A stretch of 64,000 nt of DNA from Stromatinia cepivora. Its lineage: Eukaryota > Ascomycota > Leotiomycetes > Helotiales > Sclerotiniaceae. This document shows positions 1 to 13,400 of the stretch, piece after piece. Below the pieces are notes generated by a model, which made no database searches, was not told where the DNA came from, and worked only from the letters and a program-made list of their open reading frames with translations. The stretch lies in NCBI GenBank assembly GCA_014898415.1, contig RCTD01000004.1, forward strand, positions 1,859,001 through 1,923,000, written 5' to 3'. The position numbers were made by a program, and so were the translations under genes. How positions within the stretch are numbered: position 1 is the stretch's first letter; every line of letters begins with the position of its first letter.

Positions 1-3000
1 AGATAATATAAATAATAATTATTTTTGGTAATATAAAAATGAATAGATTATTCATAATTTTAAAAAAATTTAAAATATAATATATTATTTAAAAGATGAT
101 TTTTTATCAAATTATATTTTTAATTATTATAAAACAAATTGCATCAATTTCTTTGGTTATTATAATAGAATTAATAATAAGAATTTTGTTGATTATATAT
201 GATAAAATGAGTTTTTTTCTTGAATATATAGATTATTTTAGTTTTTTTAGAAATAAAATAAATTTTGTTTCAATTTTTTTAATTTATGATATTTTTTATT
301 TTAAGAAATAAAAAATGAATATTGTTATTGAAAGATTTGAAGGTTTTGTAAATATAAAGATTATTAATATAATTAAATTTTAGATTGATATTTTGGAAAA
401 AAAGTTTAAAAAGATATAATATATATAAAATGAATAAAAATAGTTATTTTTAAAAGGTTTTCTAAATTATTCAATAATTTGATAAATAGTCGTTCATTTA
501 TTTAGGCTATACAATATTTTCAAATCGATGGTACCTTTGTATTTTTAATTCGAATAATTATAGTAACAATTTTTATATCTGTTGTATTATTTTAATCTAT
601 TATTTAAATAAATATAATATTGAATAACGAAAAGTTTATTCTAAGTCGCTTTTTTGAATTTATATATAATATATTTATAGAATTTCAAGAACTATAGTTA
701 GAAATAAGTATTCTATATATTATAAAAAAATATGAAAATAATTAAAGTAAACTTTTTTTATATTATATTAAATAATAATATTTTCAATAAAAATCTTTTC
801 TTTATAATATTTGCCTTTTAGAGTTATATAATGAAATTCGATTATGATATCAAAAAACAATATAATATTATATTAATTTTGATATAGATTATTAATATCT
901 TTGTTATATTATATTCTAATAATTCAAATAAATATAAATATAAATTTATTTTATTTTAAAAAAGTTATTTATTTCATTTTCTTTTAAAATAAAAGATTTT
1001 GTTTTTATTTTAATTTGATTTTATAATTATTGTTATCGATATGCGGGGAAATTATTTTTCATTGATATAATTAAGATTGTATTTAATTTAAATATATTAC
1101 ATATTTGAAAATCATTTAATTTATATAAGATTAATAATACTATATTTAATAGAATTTTCTTTCAATTTGCTATAAATAATAATATTTTCAATTATAATAT
1201 TATTGATTATAGATTATTTATAAAATATAAATTATAGATCTTGATAAATTATTTTAAGTTTTTCTTTTTATAATAATAATTCATATAATTCATTAAATAT
1301 ATTACTATTTTTAAACTTTAATATTATTTGATTTATTATTAATTAAATTATTAATTTTATGAATATTATTACATATTATCTATTCTTTATGTAAAAAAAT
1401 ACAAAAATGATATTATATATATATTCGTAACTATTTCCTTCGAGAAATCTGAAATAAAATTCAATCATATTATTACAAATATTTTTATAGGAATTATAAA
1501 TATTAATAAAGATTATATTATAATTACTGATTTTTTCATTTTTAAAAAAATTAAAATATAAATTGATTTTAAATTTATTAATTATAAATCTTTTAAATAG
1601 AAAATTAATCTATTTATTTTAACTCTTCAATTTTGAAAATAAAACAATGATTATTATATTAATAAAAAACGATTATGATCTATTATAATCTTAATTACTA
1701 AAACTTTTACAATCTTTTCAAATATATCAAATTTATTCAATATATTTCTTTATTATAATATTCATAATATTCAAATAAATATATATAAAGATTCATCCAG
1801 AATCAATTATATCAATAGTCTTTATTATATTAATTATTATAAATCTTTTGTTGTAAATTCTATCAACTATTTTATTATTATTTTTTTCTATTTAAATATA
1901 TAAAAAAAAAAATTTTAATATAAATAAATTAAATCAATTATAATTATTATTATTATTACTGAATTAATAAATATTTTCATTATTAAATTTAATAAAGTCA
2001 TTTTTTATATTTTTTATAAAAAAAAGGAATTCTATATTAATTATACAATCCTTTTTTCAAAAAAATAAAATTATATTTAATAAAATCTTTAATAAAAATT
2101 TTATACGAAATAGTAATAAAGATAAATTTATAATTAATTATTATAAAATTCTTTTTTAATAATAAAATATTATAAAAAGTTGTATAATTATAATTATAAT
2201 AATGAAGTTTATTAATAAAATATCTAAATTGATTGAATCAATATTAATAAAGATATTTCTATATATATTATACTTCTTGAAATATTTTATACAAATTTGA
2301 TGAATATTATTTATATTTAAGAATTTTAAAAAGAGATAAATAATGAAATTGAAAATCATTTAAAATTTGATTATTATATATTAATTAGTTTTTGAAATTT
2401 TTCTACTTCCAAAAATACAAAATTTCTCGATCTCTAAATTATAATTTATATTTACAAAAAAAAAATTATATTCAATGATAATAATTTATTTATAACAAAA
2501 ATATTCTTTAAATCAAAATTAATAATCAGTAAAATTATGAATTATATAATATCTTTTATATTTATATAATGATATTTTATTAAAAAGATTTTTAATATAT
2601 AATATAATATATTTAAAATTAAAATTATTATAATTTATCAAAAAGACAATTTTATAATATAATATTTTATAAATACGATAAATTTTATTTATAAATTTAG
2701 TAAATCTATATATAAAACAAATTATATTTTCAATTTTATTTTTATCAAAAAGAATTTATATATTAATTCAAATTATATAATATAAATTAAAATAATTTCT
2801 AATAAAAAAAATTCTTCTAGAATAATGTTATTATAAAATTCTAAAAGGTTTTTTGAAATGATTTTTAAATTTTATTAATATTGGAATTACAAATTTATAT
2901 AATTGCAAAATCCTATTTGATATTAATATAATAAAAATATTTATATAAAAAAATTTCGTTTTTTGAAAATTTAATTATAGTAAAAGATATCCAGTTTTAT

Positions 3001-5644
3001 AACAAAATAATAATCACAAAAAGATTTATAAAGATTATATTAAAATTATATTGATTTATTGAAAATTTATATTATTTTATTAATTAATCAAGAAATCATT
3101 ATTTAAATTATTATCAATCTTTAAATGATTCAATATTGAAATATATAAAGCCTTCAATTTTTTTTCTTATATTATTTATTATTAATAACATTATTCATAA
3201 ATAATAAAAATAATTTAAAATTGGATCTTAATTTAATAATGAAAATGATTCTTGATCTAATAATGATAATAATTATAATTGTTTCAATTTTTTTATATTA
3301 AATCATTATTTTGTTTTTGTAATTATATTTGAAAAAAACAAAAATAAGGATATTTTATATTTGAATTAAAATGAAAATAACAATTTTAATAATTTTAATT
3401 GAATAAACTATTTTTAAAGAAATGTTTTCATATTTATAAATAATATTGAGTTCTTTATAAATTAATTTCATATACTTATTTTTATTTTTCAAAAATAATA
3501 AAATAATTTGTAGTAATTGATATAATAAAGATTGTCAATATAATTAATTTTGAATAGATTTTTATAAATATTGTAATAAATATATCAAATAAATTTGATA
3601 TAAAAATTATAACAAATAATAATTATTTTTCTATTGATAATTTTTATGTCATTTTTAAAATTAAAGAATTAGAATAAATAAATAAATTTAAAGAATAAGA
3701 TAATTTCAATAATTTTCTTTATTATTGAATCAATTGTATATTTTAAAAATTTGTAATTAATAAATTTAAAATTAATTTGTATTATAATATTTTCAATAAA
3801 AAAAATTTTATTAATTATAATATAATCTCTATTCATATTTATAAATCTTATAAGAATACTTGTAATAATATAATTGGGTTATATTTCAGATTTATCAAAA
3901 GAAATAATTTTTAATATATATATTATCATTTCCGTTTTCTTTTAATTAAAAAATGAATTATATATAGTAATATTGATAACATTAAAAATTCAATTAATAA
4001 TAATTAAAATAATATTAAAAATCAAAAAGATAATAATATTATGAATTAATTATGTTAATTATTATTATAAAAAGACAGATTTAAAATAATTTATAATCAA
4101 TAATATTATAATCAAAAATAATATTATTATTTATAAAGATTTGGAAAGAAATTTTATATAAATTAAATAATTTGGAAATATAAAATATATCTAAATTAAA
4201 AATAATCTTAATTATATTAATAAAAAATATAATTTTTCTTATATTAATAATATTTATGATAGAAGTAAAATTATAAAATCGAATCAAAATAAAAACAAAT
4301 TTTTTTATTTAAATATAAAATTAAATGATAAAGAAAAATAAATATTTTCAAAATAAATCGAATATATAGTTTTATTTTTTTGAATTATTGAAATATAATA
4401 CAATGAAAGTATCAATAATCTATATCAAAATTAATATAATATTATTTAATATAGTAGTAAAAAAAGAAAAAAGTTCTTTTAATTCTTTTTATATTTTCTC
4501 TTAATATATATAATGTTTAATAATAATTACAATTTTTATGATTTTATAAATTTATTATTTATAAATCCAAAAAAGTAATCTAAAACAGACTTTCCATCAT
4601 TTAATACTATATTTATAAAAATAATAAATCAAAATAATATAGAAAATATAAAAAGTGCTATTATAATTGTTCGAATTAAAAATACAAAGGTACCATCAAT
4701 TTGAAAACTTTGTGTAGATTGAGCAATTAAGCAACTATAAGATTACAAAACGAGGATGGATTGGTTTTATAATATCTTTTGGAAATATATTGAATTTTAA
4801 TGATAAATCATTAAATGTAAAAGTAATAAAAAAATAAATCAAAAATGTATTTTATTTAAATTGTGATATTAATTATAAATTTTTATTGAAATATAATTCT
4901 CATAAAATCATGAGTAATATTATCAATAAGAATTTAAATAAAAACAAAAATGAAATTAATAATTCAAATAATATTAGTAATTTGAATAATAATTAATATA
5001 ATATAGAAAGAATTGGATTTATATATTAAAATGTATTGAAATATCAATAAGGAATTATTTGATTAAAAATTAAATGTATTCGTTAAAATAAGTATTAATA
5101 TATATAAATCTTTCATAATAGATTTAAAAAAAGAAAAATATATAATAATTTTTATTGATTAAAGAATGAAAATTAAATAAATATATCTCATGAAATTTAA
5201 ATATGATTCTTTTAATATATTAAGAGATTTTTTTTAATATTAAATCAATTTAATATAAAATTAAAATAATCAAATCAAATAAATTTCCGAATTTAAATCC
5301 AATAAATAAGAATTATTTCTTAAATCAAAAAATAATACAATGTATAAATTTATATATTCCTTTTCAAAATAAAATAATCGAAAACTGAAATAGATTTTTA
5401 ATAAAAAATTTTTTGTTAATTTTTATTAAAAATTTAAATATTCATTTTAATTTGCAATTCCACTCAACAAAAGCCCCAAATTATATCAAAAATAAAATTT
5501 ATAATAGAATTCTCAAAGATTCTTTATTTGAACTTTTATATAATAAAAATCCGGAATGGAAATATATACAAATCTTAGATTTATTCTTTTATATATTGAA
5601 ATAAAAGAAATGAAGGAATGAAAAATTTGATTATAAATTAAATC
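1..5644. repeat. RIP-degraded unclassified repeat, copy A (partly inverted)
   Basis: This stretch is almost pure A/T, and no frame is long enough to be a gene; the short open frames consist of Ile, Asn, Lys, Phe and Tyr. Segments recur elsewhere. About 60-400 matches 9,120-9,400 in the same direction. About 490-3,000 matches the reverse complement of 10,500-13,240. About 3,040-4,740 matches 10,070-10,200 and 11,590-13,240 in the same direction. Copy A is therefore two head-to-head pieces of one element. I could not assign a family, because no integrase, reverse transcriptase or transposase motif was legible. Bases 4,740-5,644 show nothing further that I can interpret. Confidence 0.6.
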
Positions 5645-5646
5645 TA

Positions 5647-7461
5647 ATATCCCACTTTCGGGCCACCCCCTGTTTTGGGCCACCTCGGAAATATCATTGT
5701 ATAAATTTTAAACTTTAATAATTCAACAATTATTCTACTTCAATAAAATCCTTTATAATATCTATTTCATAATCATTATTAGAATCATCCTTTTTAATTT
5801 CACGATCCCCAATCTCAATTTGCATTCCCCGAATAACTTTAATCTTTACAAACCTCGAATTCGGATTAGTTTTTATTATTCGTCTTTTTTTAGGTATAAT
5901 CTATTCTAATTTATATTCTAATTGTTTTATTCAATATTCTGATTATATCAATTTATAATTTTTAGTATCAAAATCTTTTATAATCTTACAAAATAATAAT
6001 CGACGAATTGAAAGATCGATTTTTTTTTCTTAAATCATTGTATATATATATTTTCAAAGATCTAATACTTTTTGAAGGGTTTTTTATAGAATAAAAGATA
6101 ATTCTATATTTTATTGATATTGAAGATCATTATTTGAAACAGGATTTTGATTTAGAATTTTGTTATTATTACTATTAAGTAATAAATGATTTATAAAAGG
6201 TTTAATATGATTTTAAGGTTATAAATTAGAAGCCTTTCATTCAGATTTGATATTATAAATTATCAAACTCTTTATTCTAGTTTTCTGATAATAGATAAAA
6301 AAGTTACGTTTCCCAATTATTGAAGAATCCAATAAAGAATCCAATTTGTTAAAATAATGCTTATAAGCATTTTTAAAAGATGAAAATATTGATAAATCTA
6401 ATAATTATAATATATATAATAATGAAAATAAAAGATAAATATTGTTTTGAAACATTCAAGTATAAATTCAATGATTTTATAACTTTTATAATCATTTAAT
6501 ATAAATAATCTAGTTTCTTTAAATCAAAAAAAAATAGTTTAAAGAATAAAAATCATTTTCAATTATTCAAACCTTATAGCATTTATCATCCATTCATTAT
6601 TTATAATAATAAACTTTCATTCCTTATATAAAATAAGATTTTTAGGAAACCATTATTATTATATATATTTTCCTTTGAAAATAACAAATGATTTGAATGC
6701 CCATTCTATTACCGAAATATACTCAATAAAAGATATCCAAACTCTTAAACCAGATTGTTTTTTTTGAATAAAACAATATTCTGAATTTCCTACTATTAAA
6801 CCATTTAAACCCCGATTTTCTATAATACCAACTTCATCTATATTCTATCAATTTTCAAATTTAATATACTTAATCAAAAGCAAATTGAACTTTTCAAATC
6901 ATTTACCAATAATTTCACTAATAATACCTGAAACATATACAGAATCGATTCAATATTATCTTTTAATTCTAATTTCAGAATTCCTTTTCAAAAAATTCTA
7001 TATCCATCATTTTCCAAATGAAAAATCATTTTTTTTCATTTCGAAAAGATTTTCACCTATTTCCCTTATTTATCGATAAGTAGGATTAATATTGAATGAT
7101 TTCTATACTAATATTCAATCTACTAATACTTTCTCCTAAATCAGAACTATCTTTTGTATATTTTGTATACCATTTTTATAAGATAAATGATTATCTATTC
7201 GATTTTGAAGTATAATACAAAGAATATTATATTCCGAGCTGATCTGATATATAACTAACCCATTTATAATCATATCAAGAATTATAACAATATTATCTTT
7301 GATATAAATATTCGTTATATTATAAATAATAATATATTCAAATTTCAGATCGATTGATTAAATGATTGTTGAATTATTAAAGATTTAATAAGGGAGATTG
7401 CTTAAAATGGGGTGGTTTTTTAAGGTGGCCCAAAAGAGGGGGTGGCCCGAAAGTGGGGTAT
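5647..7461 (-). mobile_element. pogo/Fot1-family DNA transposon (Tc1-mariner superfamily), copy 1
   Basis: An 1,815-bp element with long terminal inverted repeats of about 39 bp (5,647-5,685 and the complementary right end finishing at 7,461). Their shared core is ACTTTCGGGCCACCCCCT. It is flanked by TA on both sides (5,645-5,646 and 7,462-7,463), the target duplication of this superfamily. Size, TA duplication and a minus-strand transposase relic agree with fungal pogo/Fot1 elements. The ends stay GC-rich while the interior is AT-shifted with many stops, so the copy cannot encode a functional enzyme. It lies inside an older repeat whose right flank recurs at about 16,460. Confidence 0.85.
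5740..7395 (-). pseudogene. Pogo/Fot1 transposase, RIP-inactivated
   Basis: Read on the minus strand, broken frames follow the domain order of a pogo-type DDE transposase. Near 7,290-7,180 lies a helix-turn-helix relic (ISSEYNILCIILQNRI), resembling the Psq-type DNA-binding domain that recognises the inverted repeats. Around 6,850-6,700 comes the first catalytic region (NIDEVGI, then RGLNGLIVG and VIFKGKYI). Around 6,480-6,440 is a DYKSY relic where the second catalytic Asp block, normally D.H.SH, is expected. Near 5,910-5,740 is the basic tail (KKRRIIKTNPNSRFVKIK) and an acidic C-terminus. Several in-frame stops interrupt it. Family assignment is secure from motif order; loss of function is inferred from the stops. 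Confidence 0.7.
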
Positions 7462-7463
7462 TA

Positions 7464-10400
7464 GACTTAGTAGTAATAATAATAACAGTATTAATTTGTA
7501 TCTAACGGATATAAATCTAGTATTTATATTTTAGGATCTTTTAAAGGGTATTGAGATATATTAGACTAAAGAGTTAAATTAAAAGCTATTTTAGAAAATA
7601 TTTCTAATTTATAATAAACTTTGATGAATTGTTTGAATATAATTCTTTTATATTATTCAAAATAGATATATATTTGTTTGAAATAATATTTGTATTAAAT
7701 ATAAAAATAATAAAAAGGTCTAAATGAAATTAATATAGATTAATAAAATATTTAAATTTTGAAGAAGTTTATATAAAAAAGAAAGAAAATCAAAAAGTTA
7801 ATATCAATAATTATCATAATAAAAGAGAAAAATATTTAAGGAAGAATAAGAAATTTATAATAAAAATAAATTTTTTTATTTAGAATAGATATTCAAATAG
7901 AAATGAATAATTTTTAAAAATTTAAGAAATTCGAAAGATTAGATTATTGAATAGAATAAATAATTCAGACCCCCCCCCATTAAAAAAAATATATATATAA
8001 TTTGAATAATTATTTATCAAAAGATTTTTATATTTTAGAATAATAAATAATATATAAAAAAAGATTTATTTTATTCATATAAATATTTGAAACTTATATT
8101 TGTATATTGAAATTTTTGATAATATTAAATATAAGTTTTATAAAAAAAAATTGATAATTAATAATTTATAAAAATATTATTTAGATAGATTCAATGTTAA
8201 AAAAGTTTTGATTTTATAATCGAGATTTTATTTTTGATAATTTCTAAATGATTTTGTATTATATTTGAATGATTAGATTTATTATATATTGTAATAAAGA
8301 TTCTTAAAAATAATATTAAATGATTAATATATTATTTATACAAAATCAATTTTTTTATAAATTAATATTCATTAATATTTTAATTATATATTATAAATTC
8401 TTTTATGTTTTTATAATTTTATTATTGAAAATATAAAATATCAAATTTATCGAATTAATTTTTATAGAAATTTGTTTTTTGTTTTGATAAATAATGTAAT
8501 TATAATTAATATATTCTTTTGATTTATTTAAATAAAGAATGACTTTGTTGGAAAACAAAATTGTTTATTAGTTTTTAAAAATAAATATTATAGTTTTTTT
8601 ATCGAATTAATTAATAGGATTTGATTCATATTTATGAATAAAAAAAAAGATTTTAAACATTAATTTCTGAATATTAAAAAAAAAAGATATATAAATCTTT
8701 ATATTTTAATTTTAAATATCTGTTAGTTTTCAATATCATAATTTTTGATTATTATTAAAAAAAGGAATATATTCGATTAAAGAATATTTAATATTTATTA
8801 TTTAAATTTTCAAAGCAAATGATAATTTAATTTGTTCGAAGATAATATTATTGAAAGAGATATTTCTATTTTTGAATAAAATAATTATAATAATAATTAA
8901 AATTCTATTGATAAACTTAATAATTTTATTTATTTTAGTATTAATTATTAAAAAGCGATTGAAATAATTAAATTTGAATATTTAAATATATTTTATATAT
9001 TATATTTTATATATTATATTTTATATATTATATTTTATATATCATATTTTATACATCATTTTTTATATATTATATTTTATATTATAAACTAGAAAAAGAA
9101 TAATATAGATAATAATTGTTTTTTATAATATATTATTTGAAAGATATTTTTTTTATTGAATTATATTTCTAATTATTATAAAATAGCTTGAAATTTATTA
9201 TCATTATTACAATAAAAATCTCATTAATTATATATAAAAAAATCAATCTATTCCTTTTTTTTTGGATATATAAATTATTTTGAATTTTTCAAAAGTAAAA
9301 TATATTTTGTGTTAGTTTTTTTAATTTATAATATCTTTTATTTTAATAAACAAAAATTGAATATTATTATTCAAAGATTTCAATTTTAATTTATCATTTT
9401 AAAAGAAAAATTTAATAAAATATAATATATATAAAATAAATAAGAATAAAGAATTTTAAATTTTTTTATAAATTATTTGATAATTTGATATAATAAAGTT
9501 TTCTAGATATATCTTGATGAATTTGATAATGAAAAAGTAAGTAATTAATTTGAATAAAAAAAAGATTATTTTATTTGATTATTCGATTTAATAAATATCC
9601 TTTTAGGAAAATATCAAAGAATTTCTGGATATTTATCATAATTATAATAATTTTGAGTTTTTAAAAGATAATTACTTTAATATTATATATAAAATTAATT
9701 ATTTAAATTTATAATTATTTTTTGAAAGGAAATTCTTTTATATTAAAAATTCAGAATATTATTTATAAATATTATTTATTTAATCTATCAAATAATAATA
9801 TGTTCTAGATTTTAGAAAATATAAAATCTAAGTATTATAAATTTTTATAAATAAATTAAGGATTTGTTATTTTTATTTATTTTCAAAAACACCATAATTT
9901 TAATTAATTTTCAAATCTAAAGAAAGAAATTTAAAATTAAATAATAATTATAAAAATTATATATTATATATTTGATTGATTTTTAATATATTTTAAATAA
10001 TTAAAAAATGAACTTATTTGTTTTTGATAATATATTAAAAATATTGAAAGTTTTTTTTTATTTTTTTTTATAAAGATTATATTAAATTATTGAAGAATTA
10101 TATTATTTTATTAATCAATCAATAAATCATTATTTAAATCGTTATTAATATTGAAATGATTCAATATTAAAGTATATAAAACTTTGCTTTTTTTATTATA
10201 TTATTTATTTTCATATTATTAAGAGATAATAAAAGCAATTTGAAATTAGATTTCAATTTATATTAATTAATGATTTCATTAAGATTTTTATTGTTTTTGA
10301 TTTTATTAATAATATATTTTTAATATTTATATTTAGTTTTATATATAATATTATAAAAGATTTTAATAATAGAAAAATTAATTTTGATTTATTAAACTTT

Positions 10401-13400
10401 AATATAGTTTTTATAGATTTCTTTTTAATTATTATTATATTATAAAATTGAATATTCTTTATTATAATCAGATTTGTTTGTTATATAAATAAAAAAAATT
10501 CTAAAATGATTATAAAATTTTATACAATTCCTTTTATTATATTAATATTAAAGAAAATTCTGAGGTTATATAGATTTGCGATTTCAATATTAATGAGATT
10601 CGAAAATTGTTTTAAAGAATTCTTTAGAATTTTATAATGATATTATTTCAAGAAAATCCAATTTTTTTTAGGAATCAATATAATCTATATTATATAATCC
10701 AAATTAATATATAAGTTTTTTTTAATGAATATAAAAATAAAGAGGATATTGAAAAAGATAAAATTAAAAATATAATTTATTTTATATTTAGATTTATTAA
10801 ATTCATTAATATGATTTATATTATTTGTAAAGAATTATATTATAAAATTATCTTTTTGATGAATTATAATGATTCTGTATTCGAATATATTATATTATAT
10901 AATAAAATCCTTATTGATAAAATATTATTAAATAAATATAAAATATATAATATAATTTATAATTTTACTAATTATTGATTATTTATATATATTCAAAATA
11001 ATAATATTATCAATATTGATTTAAAAGATATTTTTATTATAAATAAATTATTATTATTAAATATAAAGATTTTTCTTTTATAAATATAGATTATAATATT
11101 CAAATAAAACATTTTTTTATTTTTAAAATTAAAAGGATTTTAAAAATTGATTAATATATAATAATCAACTCCTAAATAATCTTGAATTTCATTATTGATC
11201 TTTATTCAAAGTTCTTAAATATAAATAATATCGATTAAATTTATTATATAATATTTCAAAGAATATAATATAAATAAACATATTTTTATTAATATTAATT
11301 TAATCGATTTGGATGTTTTATTAATAAATTTATTATAATTACAATTATAAAAGCTTTTATAATATTTTATTATTGAAAAATGATTTTATAATAATTAATC
11401 ATAAAAAAAAGATTTATTAATAGTTTTTTATAATGATTTCATTAATGATTTTATTAAATATAATTCTTTTTTTTTAGAAGAAGAAATTTGTAATGGATAT
11501 AAAATTCTTTCCCCTACAAAAATTTTAAAAAAAAGGGTTATTAAATTTGAAAATAAAAATGATTATTAATTCAATAATTATAACAATCATGATTACACCA
11601 ATTTTTATATCAAATTATTATTTTGTTTTTATATTTATATTTAAATAAAATAAATATAAAAATGTTTTATATTTGAATCAAGATTTAGATAATAATACCA
11701 ATAATTTTATTTAAATAAATTATTTTAAAAAGAAATGTATATTTATAAATGATATCAAATTCTTTGTAAATTGATTTAATATATTTATTATTTTTTTGGG
11801 AAATAGCGAAATAATTTATATGATTTATAGAAAAGGGTTTATAATAATTAATATAATAAAGATTATTGATTTAATTGATTTCAAATAAATCTTTATATAT
11901 ATTTATTCGAATATTGCAATAGATATATTAAGCGAATTTGATATATTTGAAAATGTTCTAAAAACTTTGGTAATTAGGATTATAATGAATAATAATCGTT
12001 TTTTTGTTGATGATCCCCATTTTGGTTTTAAAATGAAAGAATTGAAATGAATGGATTAATTCAAAGAATGAAATGATTTAAATGATTTTCTCCATTATTA
12101 AATTAATTTTATATTTCAAAGATTTATAATTAATAAATTTAAAATCAATTTTTATTATAATTTTTTGGGAAAAAAGAATATTAATAATCATGATATAATC
12201 TTTATTAATATTCATGAATCTTATAAAAATATTTATAATAATATAATTGAATTATATTTTGGGTTCATTGAAGAAAATAATTCTGAATATATATATTATT
12301 ATTTTTATATTTTCTTAAATAAAAAATAGATTTTATATAATAATATTAATAGAATTAATAGTTTAATTGATGATAATTGGAATAATATTAAAGATCGCAA
12401 AAATAATAATATTTTTAATCAATTATATAAATTATTATTATAAAAGAAAAAATTTAAAATGATTTATAAAGATCTATAATTTATATTTTACAAATAATCT
12501 ATAATTAATAATATTATAATCAAAAATAGTATTATTATTTATAAAGATTTTGGATAAAATTTCATTGCATATATCATTATCAATTTTGTATAAATTAAAT
12601 AATTTTGAAATATAGAATAAATTTAGATTTAATATAATCAAGATTATATCAATAAAAAAATATAATTTTTCTTTTATTCATAATAATTATTATAAAAATG
12701 AAATCACAAAATTGAATTAAAATATGAATAAAATCTTCTATTTCAATATAAAAAATATAAAAAATAAAGATAAATATTTCTAAAATAAATCGAACATATT
12801 TTTATATTTATTTGAATTATTGAAATATAATATAATAAAAATATTAATAGTTTATATCAAAGTTAATATAATATTATGTTGTTTTTTAATATTGTAATTA
12901 ATCTTTATTATATAATTCCGAAGAATAAATATTATAAAAAAGATTTTTTTTATTTAATATATTATTATTTAATATAATAAAAAAAAGATTACTTATATTT
13001 TTTTTATTTTTTTTACAATATATATAATATTCATTAATGATTATAATTTTTGAAATTCCATAAATATATTATTTATAAATCCAAAAGAACAATTTAGAAT
13101 AAACTTTTTGTTATTCAATATTATATTCATAAAAATAATAAATTAGAATAATATAAGAAATATAAAGATTATTATTGTAATTATTTTAATTAAAAGTATA
13201 AAGGGACTATCAATTTGAAAATGTTGTATAGACTGAGCAACTATACTGTGATTATAAATTAGAAAAAGGTATATTAGTAGATTATAAATCCTTTAATAAT
13301 TTATTATTTTATTTTTATTGATTCAAAAGGATATATTATTAAAGAAAATATTAAATATTATATTGAAGATAATAAAAATAATATTAATATGAATGATCTT

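Noticed and set aside
2156..2359. Small hydrophobic membrane proteins in the AT-rich blocks
   Set aside because: Ile/Phe/Tyr/Asn-rich frames arise automatically from A/T-saturated sequence, and each lies in a repeated, mutated element.
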